NCBI RefSeq assembly: GCF_021129235.1
Contig: NZ_JAJOMA010000038.1
Span: forward strand, 1-49,457
Source: Kineosporia mesophila
Lineage (GTDB): Bacteria > Actinomycetota > Actinomycetes > Actinomycetales > Kineosporiaceae
Reading direction: 5' to 3'
DNA length: 49,457 nucleotides
In this document: positions 8,562 through 16,473 of the stretch, piece after piece
Layout: the number at the start of each line of letters is the position of its first letter
How positions within the stretch are numbered: position 1 is the first letter of the stretch
The notes under the pieces: generated by a model
The model's input: only the letters and a program-made list of their open reading frames with translations
What the model was told of the DNA's origin: nothing
The model's database searches: none
Translations under genes and position numbers: made by a program

Positions 8562-8970
8562 GGGGTCTCCCTCGTCGGTGGGGTGATCGTCGGGCCGTGA
8601 GCCGCCACGTGTTGCTGTCAGCCCAAAACCTCGATCTGACAAGCGTTCCTGACCTGTCGTGACGACGTTCGCACGGATCGTGGCAACGCGCACACCGATC
8701 ACGACCAGCCCGGCCCGAAACAAAGATTTGAGCTTCGGATTTCAGTGCCATAACCGTCGGGGTTTGACACGCAAATTCGGCGACTTTAATCTCGGCGACG
8801 ACCCCGGAGCACCGGACGGATCACCCTGGTATTCACAGGAAATCCATACCGAAAACTGGCGTCAAGCAAGCATTATCCCGAACCTAAATACTTCGCTGAA
8901 ATCGTGAACCGGGCCGACCTTCGGTTTTCCTGACTTCTGCGTCTGGTCAGCAGGAAGGCCCGCCACACCC
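8562..8970. other. Divergent intergenic region between csbD and pectate lyase
   Basis: 409 bases, noticeably richer in A+T than the surroundings from about 8730 to 8910. It contains a near-consensus plus-strand promoter (8764-8792) and must also hold the csbD promoter. No convincing gene was found in it. Confidence 0.6.
8764..8792 (+). promoter_or_regulatory. Predicted sigma-70 type promoter for the pectate lyase
   Basis: TTGACA at 8764-8769 and TAATCT at 8787-8792 are separated by exactly 17 bases. They point toward the pectate lyase gene, whose start is about 180 bases downstream, leaving a long 5' leader. Confidence 0.6.
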
Positions 8971-10332
8971 ATGAAGCTCTCCCGCAAACCCGGCAGCCGG
9001 CGCAAGCTGCGCCTCGTCCCGGTCGTCACGGTCACCGCCGCGCTTCTGGCCGGTGGCGCCACGGCCTACGCCGTGAACCCGTCGACGAAGTCCACCGTGA
9101 CCGCGGCGGCGACCGGCACCACGTACTACGTGGCCCCGGGCGGCAGCGACAGTGCCGCCGGTACCGCCGCGGCCCCGTTCAAGACGATCGCCAAGGCCCA
9201 GTCGGTGCTCACGGCCGGCGACACCGCCTACTTCCGGGCAGGCACCTACAAGTACACCGCGGCGACCAAGGCCTGCTCCAGTCAGACCGCCCTGGTGGAC
9301 GGGATCACGCTGAGCAAGAGCGGCAGCTCGGGCAAGACCATCAACTACCTGGCCTACCCGGGCGAGACGCCGGTCTTCAGCTTCTCCGGGATGAAGGACG
9401 ACTGCCGGATCAAGGGCTTCAACGTCACCGGCAGCTACATCCACCTCAAGGGCCTGGAGATCTCGGGCGTCCCGCAGAACAACAACCTGAACCACGAGTC
9501 GTGGGGCGTCTACATCACCGGTAGCAACAACACGTTCGAGCAGCTGAACCTGCACAACCACATGGGCCCCGGGCTGTTCATCAAGGACGGCAGCTCGAAC
9601 CTGGTGCTCAACAGCGACTCCCACGACAACTACGACCTGCACACCTCGAACGGGGCCGGCGAGAGCGCCGACGGCTTCGGCGCCCACGTGCCCGCGGGCA
9701 AGACGGGCAACGTCTTCCGCGGCGACCGGGCCTGGTCCAACTCGGACGACGGCTTCGACCTGATCAACGCCTTCTCCCCGGTCGTCATCGAGAACTCCTG
9801 GGCCTGGAGCAACGGCTTCATCCCGGGCACCACGACGGCTGCGGGCAACGGCAGCGGCATCAAGGCCGGCGGTTACGGCGGCGTCTACTCGGCGAGCGCC
9901 GCGAAGCACGTCGTGCGGTACTCGGTGGCCTTCAACAACCGCTCGGCCGGCTTCTACGCCAACCACCACCCGATCGCGCTCGACTTCTACCACAACACCA
10001 GTTTCTCCAATCACCCCGACTACAACATGCTCGGCATCACCTCCTCCGGTGCTGCGGTGGGCCTGGGCAACCTCCACGACAACATCGCCTACGGCGGCAC
10101 CCTGCTGAGCAACACCACCGGCACCACGCAGAAGAACAACTCCTGGAACCTCTCGACCTCCCTGGCCGGCAAAGACTTCCAGAGCCTCGCCACCACCGGC
10201 TGGGCCACGGCGCGGCAGTCCGACGGCAGCCTGCCGGTGCTGGCCAGCCTGCACCTCGCCACCACCAGCCCGCTGTACGGTGCAGCCAGCGACGCGAGCA
10301 CGGCCAGCACCAAGAACATCGGGGCCTTCTGA
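8971..10332 (+). CDS. Secreted right-handed beta-helix protein, PL9-type pectate lyase
   Basis: 453 residues with a signal peptide (basic start, hydrophobic stretch VTVTAALLAGGATAYA, cleavage near 35). The mature part begins with TTYYVAPGGSDSAAGTAAAP and APFKTIAKAQSVL, the usual opening of secreted parallel beta-helix polysaccharide lyases. Asn-rich turns follow (GSNNTFEQLNLHNH, NSDSHDNYD) and DDGFD at 259-263, an acidic cluster consistent with a calcium site in PL9 (PelL/Pel9A-type) enzymes. It would cleave pectate outside the cell by beta-elimination. AGGAAGG precedes the ATG. It is monocistronic, closed by a strong terminator. PL9 rather than another beta-helix family is likely but not proven. 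Confidence 0.8.
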   Translation: MKLSRKPGSRRKLRLVPVVTVTAALLAGGATAYAVNPSTKSTVTAAATGTTYYVAPGGSDSAAGTAAAPFKTIAKAQSVLTAGDTAYFRAGTYKYTAATKACSSQTALVDGITLSKSGSSGKTINYLAYPGETPVFSFSGMKDDCRIKGFNVTGSYIHLKGLEISGVPQNNNLNHESWGVYITGSNNTFEQLNLHNHMGPGLFIKDGSSNLVLNSDSHDNYDLHTSNGAGESADGFGAHVPAGKTGNVFRGDRAWSNSDDGFDLINAFSPVVIENSWAWSNGFIPGTTTAAGNGSGIKAGGYGGVYSASAAKHVVRYSVAFNNRSAGFYANHHPIALDFYHNTSFSNHPDYNMLGITSSGAAVGLGNLHDNIAYGGTLLSNTTGTTQKNNSWNLSTSLAGKDFQSLATTGWATARQSDGSLPVLASLHLATTSPLYGAASDASTASTKNIGAF

Positions 10333-10364
10333 TCCCGAGGTAGATCCGACGCAGCAGACTCTCT

Positions 10365-10409
10365 CCGCGCTCCCGCACCAGTAGCACGCCGGCTGGTGCG
10401 GGAGCGCGG
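10365..10409 (+). terminator. Strong intrinsic-type terminator after pectate lyase
   Basis: Two perfectly complementary 17-base arms (10365-10381 and 10393-10409) flank an 11-base loop, starting 33 bases after the pectate lyase stop. There is no U-tract, as is common in high-GC actinobacteria. Confidence 0.85.
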
Positions 10410-10499
10410 CGTTCGGTCGCAGATGTGATATCCAAGCCCGTGGTGTGGAGGAGCCCGCACCCGTCCGGAACCGCAGCGACATCTGAGGGGCCATCACCG

Positions 10500-10976
10500 T
10501 TGTACGAGCTTCTTTACATCAGCCAGGCCGTGGTCGACCTGACCGAGACCGAGATGGAAGCCTTCCTGGGCCGCAGCCGGGAGAGGAACGCGCAGGCCGA
10601 CATCACCGGGATCCTCCTGCACATCCACGACGGGCCCGTCGGTGACGAACCGTTCCGGGCCGCATTCTTCGTGCAGTCGCTGGAGGGACCGCAGGAGGCC
10701 GTGGAGCAGACCTACGAACGGATCCGGGCCGACATGCTGCACACCGATCTGACGGTCGTGCACCGCGGTCAGCGAGAGAGCCGGTCGTTCGCGGGCTGGC
10801 GCATGCACCTGACCCGGATGACCTCGGAGGCGGCGCTCGCCCTGATTGCCCGCGAATCCCAGCCGGACTCCGGGCCGCCGCTGCGCAGCGACAACCCGGC
10901 CGACACCTTCGCCCTGCTCCGGGACCCCCTCATCGCGCGGGCCCTGCTGGTGGTCGTCGCCGACCAGTCACGCTGA
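10500..10976 (+). CDS. Single-domain BLUF blue-light photoreceptor
   Basis: 158 residues from TTG 10500, preceded by GAGGGG. The flavin-binding BLUF domain spans about residues 1-95. It keeps the photocycle residues: Tyr in YELLYIS, Asn in RERNAQADITG, Gln in FFVQSLEG, and Trp and Met in FAGWRM. It would bind FAD and change conformation in blue light. Residues 100-158 are a short alpha-helical tail with no output domain, so it must act through a partner protein. It stands alone, between the pectate lyase terminator and a convergent ZIP transporter. The frame is open upstream of TTG, but that part overlaps the terminator region and has no BLUF sequence. Confidence 0.88.
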   Translation: MYELLYISQAVVDLTETEMEAFLGRSRERNAQADITGILLHIHDGPVGDEPFRAAFFVQSLEGPQEAVEQTYERIRADMLHTDLTVVHRGQRESRSFAGWRMHLTRMTSEAALALIARESQPDSGPPLRSDNPADTFALLRDPLIARALLVVVADQSR

Positions 10977-10993
10977 GCTGGTTCTGAACCGGC

Positions 10994-11752
10994 TCAGCCC
11001 ATCCGCTCGACCCCGAACGCCAGCACGAAGCCGACGGTGGCGATCAGGCCGGTGTAGAGGTGAGTGCGCTCGAACGCCTCGGGGATCATGGTGTCGGCCA
11101 CCATCGCCAGGATGGCACCGGCCGCCACGGCAGTGATGGTCGCGATCAGCACCGGTGAAGCACCTTGCAGCAGAAGGACTCCCAGCAGGCCGGCGAGCCC
11201 GCTGAGAACGGCGATACCGATCCAGACACCGAACACGTACCGGGCGCCGCGACCGTTCTGCTTCATCCCGGCCGCGCTGGACAGGCCCTCGGGCAAGTTC
11301 GAGATGAAGATCGCGAACAGCACCGCCACCCCGACCCCGTCACCGCTCAGCAGCGACAGCCCGAGCACCACGGACTCGGGAATGCCGTCCAGCAGCGCCC
11401 CGATGGCGATGGCCGCACCACTGCCGCCCTGCTCGTGCTCGGAGGGCTGCTGATCGCCGGACCGTTTGCGGTGCCGGGCGCCCCGCCGCGCCAGCGCGAC
11501 GTTCGCCGCGACGTAGACGACAGCACCCCCGAGGAACCCCAGGACGGTGGCGGTCAGGCCGCCGGTGGCCTCGGCCTCGTCGACCAGGTCGAACGCCAGC
11601 GCCGAGATGAGAACCCCCGCACCGAAAGCCATCACGCTCGCGACCACCGGCTGCGGCACCCGCAGGAACCACGCCACCGCCGCCCCGAGCACGAGCGCTC
11701 CCCCGGCGAACAGCCCCCAGAACCCGGCCTGCAACCAGATCGGCACGATCAC
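10994..11752 (-). CDS. ZIP-family metal transporter
   Basis: 252 residues from GTG 11752 (GGGAAAGG upstream), with about eight membrane helices. Metal-pathway motifs are present in helices IV and V: GALLDGIPESVVLGLSLL and ISNLPEGLSSAAGM. The cytoplasmic loop after helix III is charged (RRGARHRKRSGDQQ, SEHEQGG) with His, as expected for a metal-sensing loop. The family carries zinc and other divalent cations into the cytoplasm. The first helix IV motif has Ala where many members have His, so metal choice may differ. It is convergent with the BLUF gene, 17 bases apart. Confidence 0.82.
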   Translation of the reverse strand: MIVPIWLQAGFWGLFAGGALVLGAAVAWFLRVPQPVVASVMAFGAGVLISALAFDLVDEAEATGGLTATVLGFLGGAVVYVAANVALARRGARHRKRSGDQQPSEHEQGGSGAAIAIGALLDGIPESVVLGLSLLSGDGVGVAVLFAIFISNLPEGLSSAAGMKQNGRGARYVFGVWIGIAVLSGLAGLLGVLLLQGASPVLIATITAVAAGAILAMVADTMIPEAFERTHLYTGLIATVGFVLAFGVERMG

Positions 11753-12074
11753 GCCCTTTCCCGAGCACCACCGCCGGCATCTGCGCAGCGGAGCCCCACT
11801 GTCGCCGAGCCCCGACCGTCGCGCTACCCGGAACGCCACCGCGACCCGGACCGCACCCGCTACCGCCTTCGAGGCAGTGCTGGACCGGGGACGCCTTCAG
11901 CCGCCTCCGGTGCGAGCGCGGTTGTTCGCGACGGCGCAGGGGCTGTACGAGCACGCGGGTTTCACCGAGTCGACCTGACCTGGCGTCATCCTTGTTCGTG
12001 ATCGGGCAAAGTGTCCCCGGAGTTCTAGATCTGTCCCTTCAAGAGTTCTAGAACGCTGGGGAGACTTTGCATGA
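11753..12074. other. Gap with gene remnant and inverted repeat
   Basis: 322 bases between the ZIP gene and the LacI gene. It holds a short frame that looks like the end of a GNAT-type protein (11826-11978) and a long imperfect inverted repeat (11995-12081). No intact gene was seen. Confidence 0.5.
11826..11978 (+). pseudogene. Possible C-terminal remnant of a GNAT-type acetyltransferase
   Basis: A plus-strand frame ends in RARLFATAQGLYEHAGF plus four residues, which matches the 'A..LYxxxGF' end of GNAT acetyltransferases. Upstream in the same frame there is no acetyl-CoA-binding motif and the sequence becomes Arg/Thr-rich antisense of the ZIP gene. It is therefore at most a decayed fragment. 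Confidence 0.3.
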
Positions 12075-12081
12075 TCACGAA
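11995..12081. repeat. 26-bp imperfect inverted repeat around the end of lacI-type gene
   Basis: Arms at 11995-12020 and 12056-12081 match at 22 of 26 positions as inverted repeats. The 35-base loop holds two GAGTTCTAGA-like copies, one inside a TTCTAGAA palindrome. The right arm contains the stop codon of the LacI-family gene (12075-12077). It could be a terminator for that gene or the ends of a small non-autonomous mobile element. Confidence 0.6.
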
Positions 12082-13106
12082 TGGATTATTGGTACCTCGC
12101 CCCCCGTACTCTCCCGGGCGATCACCGTGTGGGAGGCGGTGATCTGGAGTGCCGGCTGGCCGGGTTCGTCGATCCGGTCGGCCACCCGCTTCACCGCCTC
12201 TCGCGCGATATGGGGGGTGTCGAGGGAGACCGTGCTCAGGGTCGGGCGGGAGTAGCGGCCCTCGTCGATGTCGTCGATCCCGATCACCGCCACGTCGTCG
12301 GGAACGCTCAGCCCGGCGTCGAAAACCGCTCGTACCGCGCCCATCGCCAGCAGGTCGGCGTAGCAGAAGATGGCGTCGGGCGGCTGGGGCAGGGCCAGCA
12401 GGTCACGGGCCGCCGCGTAGCCGGCTGCCCGCCGGTAGTGCGCCGCCGCCCGCAGGTACGGCTCCCGGACGGCCAGGCCCGCCTCGGTCATGGCCCGGCG
12501 GAAACCGGCCGTGCGCTGCTGCGGGGTGGTGTACGTCTCCTGCGGCTGCACGCCGATCGCCGCGATCCGCTCCCGCCCCAGGCCGATCAGATGCTGCACC
12601 GCGTCGTAGGCCGCGCGCTCGTTGTCGATGGCCACGTGGTCATAGCGGCCGTCGAAGTCGTGCTCGCCGAGCAGCACCAGCGGCACGGCCGGCCCGTCCT
12701 GCATCGCGCGCAGTTCCGAGGGCGTGACCAGGGGGCTGAACAGCAGGCCGTCGAAGAGCAGGCTCCGGTCGGCGCCGGTGAGCAACTGGCGCTCGCGGTC
12801 GTGGTCGTGCCCGGTCTGGTCGACGATCACCCGGTAGCCCACCTCGTCGGCGGCGTTGATCACCTCGCGCGCCAGCTCGGCGAAGTAGGGCACGTCGATC
12901 TCGGGCACGACGAGTGCGAGCACGCCGCTGCGGCCGGTGCGCAGGGTGCGGGCGACCGGGTTGGGCCGGTAGTCGAGCTCTTCCATCGCGGCCTGCACCT
13001 TGCGGCGCATCTGCTCGCTGACGTGCTGGTATCCGCTGACGACATTGTTCACCGTACGCAGCGACACCTGGGCGTGCCGGGCCACGTCGCGCAACGTCGC
13101 CGCCAC
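12075..13106 (-). CDS. LacI-family transcriptional regulator of the sugar operon
   Basis: 343 residues. The N-terminal helix-turn-helix and hinge (residues 4-60) contain TLRDVARHAQVSLRTVNNVV and AMEELDYRPNPVARTLRTG. The rest is a periplasmic-binding-protein-like sensor domain (VLALVVPEIDVPYFAELA, DGLLFSPL, DAIFCYADLLAMGAVRA, VAVIGIDDIDEGRYSRPTLS). It starts at GTG 13106 with AAGGAGG at ideal spacing. It diverges from the sugar ABC operon, and two palindromes of LacI type lie between them, so it most likely represses that operon until a sugar binds. The effector is unknown, probably the transported oligosaccharide or a product. Confidence 0.92.
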   Translation of the reverse strand: MAATLRDVARHAQVSLRTVNNVVSGYQHVSEQMRRKVQAAMEELDYRPNPVARTLRTGRSGVLALVVPEIDVPYFAELAREVINAADEVGYRVIVDQTGHDHDRERQLLTGADRSLLFDGLLFSPLVTPSELRAMQDGPAVPLVLLGEHDFDGRYDHVAIDNERAAYDAVQHLIGLGRERIAAIGVQPQETYTTPQQRTAGFRRAMTEAGLAVREPYLRAAAHYRRAAGYAAARDLLALPQPPDAIFCYADLLAMGAVRAVFDAGLSVPDDVAVIGIDDIDEGRYSRPTLSTVSLDTPHIAREAVKRVADRIDEPGQPALQITASHTVIARESTGGEVPIIHS

Positions 13107-13150
13107 GGGTGTCCTCCTTGACTCGTCGGATGGTCCTGTCAGTTTAGGGC

Positions 13151-13166
13151 TTGCCTACGTGCGCAA
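13151..13166. promoter_or_regulatory. LacI-family operator 1 (TTGCNNACGTNNGCAA)
   Basis: A 16-base palindrome, TTGCCTACGTGCGCAA, with the central CG typical of LacI-family operators. It lies in the divergent region between the regulator and the ABC operon. A second copy is centred 28 bases away. Confidence 0.8.
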
Positions 13167-13178
13167 AAACGTTCTAGT

Positions 13179-13194
13179 TTGCACACGTAGGCAA
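13179..13194. promoter_or_regulatory. LacI-family operator 2 (TTGCNNACGTNNGCAA)
   Basis: The second palindrome, TTGCACACGTAGGCAA, shares the TTGC-ACGT-GCAA core with operator 1. The pair also forms a larger inverted repeat of two 17-base arms with one mismatch (13151-13167 and 13178-13194). This site ends 47 bases before the binding-protein start and probably overlaps the promoter or transcript start. Confidence 0.8.
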
Positions 13195-13240
13195 AGCGAT
13201 GTGGACCGCCGCATCAGCTCGTGCACAAGGGAGTGCCCCC

Positions 13241-14644
13241 ATGACGGGAATGTCAGCAGTACCAGCACGTCCGGACTCCTCCGCGACGGGCCGCCTCTCC
13301 CGCCGCCAGATGAACGGCCTGCTCGTGGCCGCCCTGGCCGGCGCCCTGGCCGCCTGCGGTCCCAGCATCAACGGTGACTCCGGCAGCGGCGGGGCGGCGA
13401 AGACCGACCTGCTCAAGGCCCCCACCGGCGATCCCTCCGGCGAGATCGTCATCTGGGACCGCTCGGGCGACCTGTTCAAGGTCTTCAAGGCCGCGATCCC
13501 CGCCTTCAACCAGAAGTACCCGAACATCAAGGTCCGGCACGAGGCCGTCGACATCGACGCGAAGCTCCAGAACACGCTGATCACCGGCACCGACGTGCCG
13601 GACGGGGTGTTCCTCGACGACGCCAAGGTGGGCGGGTTCTCCGAGTACCTGTGGGACCTCAAGGACGTGCTGAAGCCCTACCTCCCGGACATCGCCCCGC
13701 AAAAGGTGGCCGTCAGCTCACTGGGCGGCGGGATCTACGGCGTGCCCTACGATCTCGACCCGGGTCTGCTGTTCTACAACGAGAAGGCCCTGAAGGCAGC
13801 CGGTGTCGACGTCGAGGCGATCGAGACCTACGACGACCTGCTCGCGGCCGCCCGGAAGTACCAGGAGTACCGGCCGGGGTCCGGCCCTATCCACCTGGAG
13901 CAGAGCGCCTTCCTCGGCCAGCTCCAGCTCGAGATGTTCGCCGGCCAGCTGGGCACCGCCCTGGCCGGTGGCGACGGCCAGCTCCAGCTCGACTCCCCCG
14001 CCTACACGAAGATCCTGACCTGGCTCGACACCGTCAGCAAGGAGAAGCTGGGCACCCGCGCCGAGTACCTCACCCCCGGCGACGTGGGCGCCCTGGAGTC
14101 CGGCGACCAGGTCTTCTACCCGTGGGCCATCTGGTTCTCCTACGCCCCGCAGCAGCAGCTGCCCAAGACCTCCGGCGACTGGCGGGCCATGCCCCTGCCC
14201 GCCTGGGAGCCCGGCGGCGCCCGCAGCGGTGCGATGGGCGGCTCCTCGTTCGTGCTGCCCAAGGCCGGCGCCAACTCGGGCCTGGCCTGGCTGTTCTACG
14301 AGTTCCTGATGTTCGACGAGGCCGGGTACGAGGCGGTGTGGGGTCCCAACGACGTGTACCCGCAGGGCCTGAACACCTCCATCCCCAGCTACCGGCCGGC
14401 CGCGAACCCGGACAAGCCGCTGTTCAAGCCGCTGGAGGCCCTCGGCGGCCAGGACCTGTGGGCCACCGCGACCGCGGCCGGGCTCCAGATCCCCGCCGGC
14501 GCCGCCATTCCCGCCTGGTGGTCGGGCGCCGTCGACTACCTGGGCAACGACCTGCAGCGGATGCTCGACGGCGACCTCACCCCGGCCCAGGTCATCGACC
14601 AGGCGGGCCCGGACATCCAGAAGAACCTCATCGACCGTAGCTGA
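13241..14644 (+). CDS. Sugar ABC transporter substrate-binding lipoprotein (CUT1)
   Basis: A 467-residue extracellular binding protein of family 1. The N-terminus carries a possible Tat signal (RLSRRQMNGLLVAALAGALA) and the lipobox LAAC (Cys39). The mature part has GEIVIWDRSGD, FNQKYPNIKVRHE and YGVPYDLDPGLLFYNEKALK, typical of oligosaccharide-binding proteins of the MalE/UgpB group. ATG 13241 is preceded by AAGGGAG; the frame opens further upstream, across operator 2. It is first in an operon with two permeases and a GH2 enzyme. As in many CUT1 systems no ATPase gene is present, so a shared MsiK-type ATPase elsewhere is likely. The ligand is not determined. Confidence 0.93.
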   Translation: MTGMSAVPARPDSSATGRLSRRQMNGLLVAALAGALAACGPSINGDSGSGGAAKTDLLKAPTGDPSGEIVIWDRSGDLFKVFKAAIPAFNQKYPNIKVRHEAVDIDAKLQNTLITGTDVPDGVFLDDAKVGGFSEYLWDLKDVLKPYLPDIAPQKVAVSSLGGGIYGVPYDLDPGLLFYNEKALKAAGVDVEAIETYDDLLAAARKYQEYRPGSGPIHLEQSAFLGQLQLEMFAGQLGTALAGGDGQLQLDSPAYTKILTWLDTVSKEKLGTRAEYLTPGDVGALESGDQVFYPWAIWFSYAPQQQLPKTSGDWRAMPLPAWEPGGARSGAMGGSSFVLPKAGANSGLAWLFYEFLMFDEAGYEAVWGPNDVYPQGLNTSIPSYRPAANPDKPLFKPLEALGGQDLWATATAAGLQIPAGAAIPAWWSGAVDYLGNDLQRMLDGDLTPAQVIDQAGPDIQKNLIDRS

Positions 14645-14655
14645 AGGACCTCGCC

Positions 14656-15585
14656 ATGACCCTCGCCCCGGCGACCCGGGCCGCACCGGCCCCGGCACCT
14701 CCACCGCCGAAGGCCCGGCGCGCGGCCCACCTGCGCCGCCGGCTGGCCCCCTATGTGTTCGTCGCGCCGTTCATCGCGCTGTTCGCGGCGTTCAGCATCT
14801 ACCCGATGCTCTTCACCCTCCGGCTGAGCTTCACCGACTGGCGCGGCTCCGGCACCGCGCAGTGGGTCGGCTGGGGCAACTACACGTACCTTCTGGGCAG
14901 CGAGGCGTTCTGGTCCTCGCTGGGCAACTCGGCGATGCTGTGGCTGCTCGTCGTGCCGGTCCAGATGGTGCTGGCCCTGCTGATCGCCGTCTGCCTGAAC
15001 AACGCCAAACTGCGCCTGCGGGGCGTGTACCGGGTCTCGTACCTGGTCCCGTTCGTCACCCCGCTGGTGGCCGTCGCGCAGATCTGGGTGGTGCTGTTCG
15101 ACCAGGACTACGGCGCCGTCAACCAGATCCTCTCCGTCGTCGGCCTGCCCGACGTCGGCTGGCTGACCACCACGACCTGGGCCAAGCCCACGCTCGCACT
15201 GCTGTTCATCTGGAAGACCACGGGTTTCATCGTCGTCATCCTGCTGTCCGGCCTGCAGAGCCTGGACGAGACGCTCTACGAGGCCGCGGAGATCGACGGC
15301 GCCGGCACCCTGCGCAAGCTCTGGTCGCTGACCGTCCCGCTGATCCGCCGCACCCTGGCCTTCGCCGGGGTGATGCAGACCCTGGCGGTGTTCCAGATGT
15401 TCGCCGAGCCGTTCGTGGTCACCCAGGGCGGGCCCTACAACTCGACCACCACCGCCGGTTTCCTGCTGTACAAGCACATCAACCAGGCCGATCTGGGCAC
15501 CGGTGCAGCCAACTCCTTCCTGCTCGTCGTGGTCGTGATGCTGCTGTCGCTGCTGTTCGTGCGCCTGTTGCGGTCGGAGGACTGA
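14656..15585 (+). CDS. Sugar ABC transporter permease, MalF/UgpA type
   Basis: 309 residues with six membrane helices. A Pro/Ala-rich basic N-terminus is followed by APYVFVAPFIALFAAFSIYP-type sequence at the first helix. The cytoplasmic EAA loop EAAEIDGAGTLRKLWSLTVP would contact the ATPase. ATG 14656 follows the binding-protein stop by 11 bases, with AAGGA upstream. It forms the membrane pore with the next gene product. Confidence 0.93.
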   Translation: MTLAPATRAAPAPAPPPPKARRAAHLRRRLAPYVFVAPFIALFAAFSIYPMLFTLRLSFTDWRGSGTAQWVGWGNYTYLLGSEAFWSSLGNSAMLWLLVVPVQMVLALLIAVCLNNAKLRLRGVYRVSYLVPFVTPLVAVAQIWVVLFDQDYGAVNQILSVVGLPDVGWLTTTTWAKPTLALLFIWKTTGFIVVILLSGLQSLDETLYEAAEIDGAGTLRKLWSLTVPLIRRTLAFAGVMQTLAVFQMFAEPFVVTQGGPYNSTTTAGFLLYKHINQADLGTGAANSFLLVVVVMLLSLLFVRLLRSED

Positions 15586-15586
15586 C

Positions 15587-16444
15587 ATGAACCCATCCCG
15601 GCGCACTGTCGCCTCGATCGGGGCCCACACCTTTCTCGGGGCCGTGCTCGTGCTGTCGCTGGCCCCGGTGGTGTGGGCCGTGGTCTCGGCGTTCCGCCCG
15701 CCCACCGAGATCGTCTCCCACCCCCTGGGCCTCAACCTCTCCACCCTGACCCTGGAGAACTTCCGGCGGGTGCTCGACGACGTGCCCCTGGTGCAGGGAT
15801 TCGTCAACACCGCGATCGTGCTGGTCAGCAAGGGCACCCTGACCCTGCTGCTGGCGCCCCTGGCCGCTTTCGCCTTCGCCAAGTACCGTTTCGCGGGCCG
15901 CGGCGTGCTCTTCGGGGCGGTGCTGGTGACCCTTATGCTGCCCACCATCGTGCTGATCATCCCGCTGCTGCTGCAGATGAAGGAGCTCGGCTGGGTCAAC
16001 ACCTACCAGGCGCTGATCCTGCCCGGGGCCGTCGACGCCTTCGCGATCTTCTGGATGCGCCAGGTGATCGCCGAGATCCCCGACGAACTGCTCGACGCCG
16101 CCCGTATCGACGGCTGCGGCGAGTTCGGGATCTTCGCCCGGGTGGTGATGCCGCTGATCCGGCCCGCCCTGGCCGGTCTCGGGGTGCTGACCGTCATGAA
16201 CATCTACAACGACTTCGTCTGGCCGGTGGTCGTGGCCAACAGCGAACGCATGGCCACGCTCCAGGTCGTGCTCTCCACCCTCGCCCAGAACATCACCGGC
16301 AACCGGATCGGCGCCGACTACGCCACCGTCACCGGCGAACTGCTGGCCGCCGCCTCCCTCGCCATGCTCCCCCTGGTCATCATCTTCATTGCGCTACAAC
16401 GATATTTCGTCAACGGCATCCTCGCCGGCAGCGTCAAGGGCTGA
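15587..16444 (+). CDS. Sugar ABC transporter permease, MalG/UgpE type
   Basis: 285 residues and six membrane helices. The EAA loop is DAARIDGCGEFGIFARVVMP, and the C-terminus ends YFVNGILAGSVKG, which is diagnostic of MalG-like permeases (RYFVxGLxxGAVKG). It starts one base after the stop of the previous permease, so translation is coupled. Partner of the MalF-like protein. Confidence 0.94.
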   Translation: MNPSRRTVASIGAHTFLGAVLVLSLAPVVWAVVSAFRPPTEIVSHPLGLNLSTLTLENFRRVLDDVPLVQGFVNTAIVLVSKGTLTLLLAPLAAFAFAKYRFAGRGVLFGAVLVTLMLPTIVLIIPLLLQMKELGWVNTYQALILPGAVDAFAIFWMRQVIAEIPDELLDAARIDGCGEFGIFARVVMPLIRPALAGLGVLTVMNIYNDFVWPVVVANSERMATLQVVLSTLAQNITGNRIGADYATVTGELLAAASLAMLPLVIIFIALQRYFVNGILAGSVKG

Positions 16445-16473
16445 CCTTCCCCACCACTCCTGAGAGGCTTGCC

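Noticed and set aside
8947-10497. Antisense frame of about 516 residues across the pectate lyase
   Set aside because: Gly/Val/Arg-rich, crosses the terminator hairpin, no motifs; the sense strand has a signal peptide and beta-helix repeats.
15673-16473. Upstream extension of the GH2 frame to 15673
   Set aside because: It is an out-of-frame shadow of the MalG-like permease (Arg/Pro/Gly-rich); ATG 16474 with GAGAGG upstream gives the normal GH2 start.
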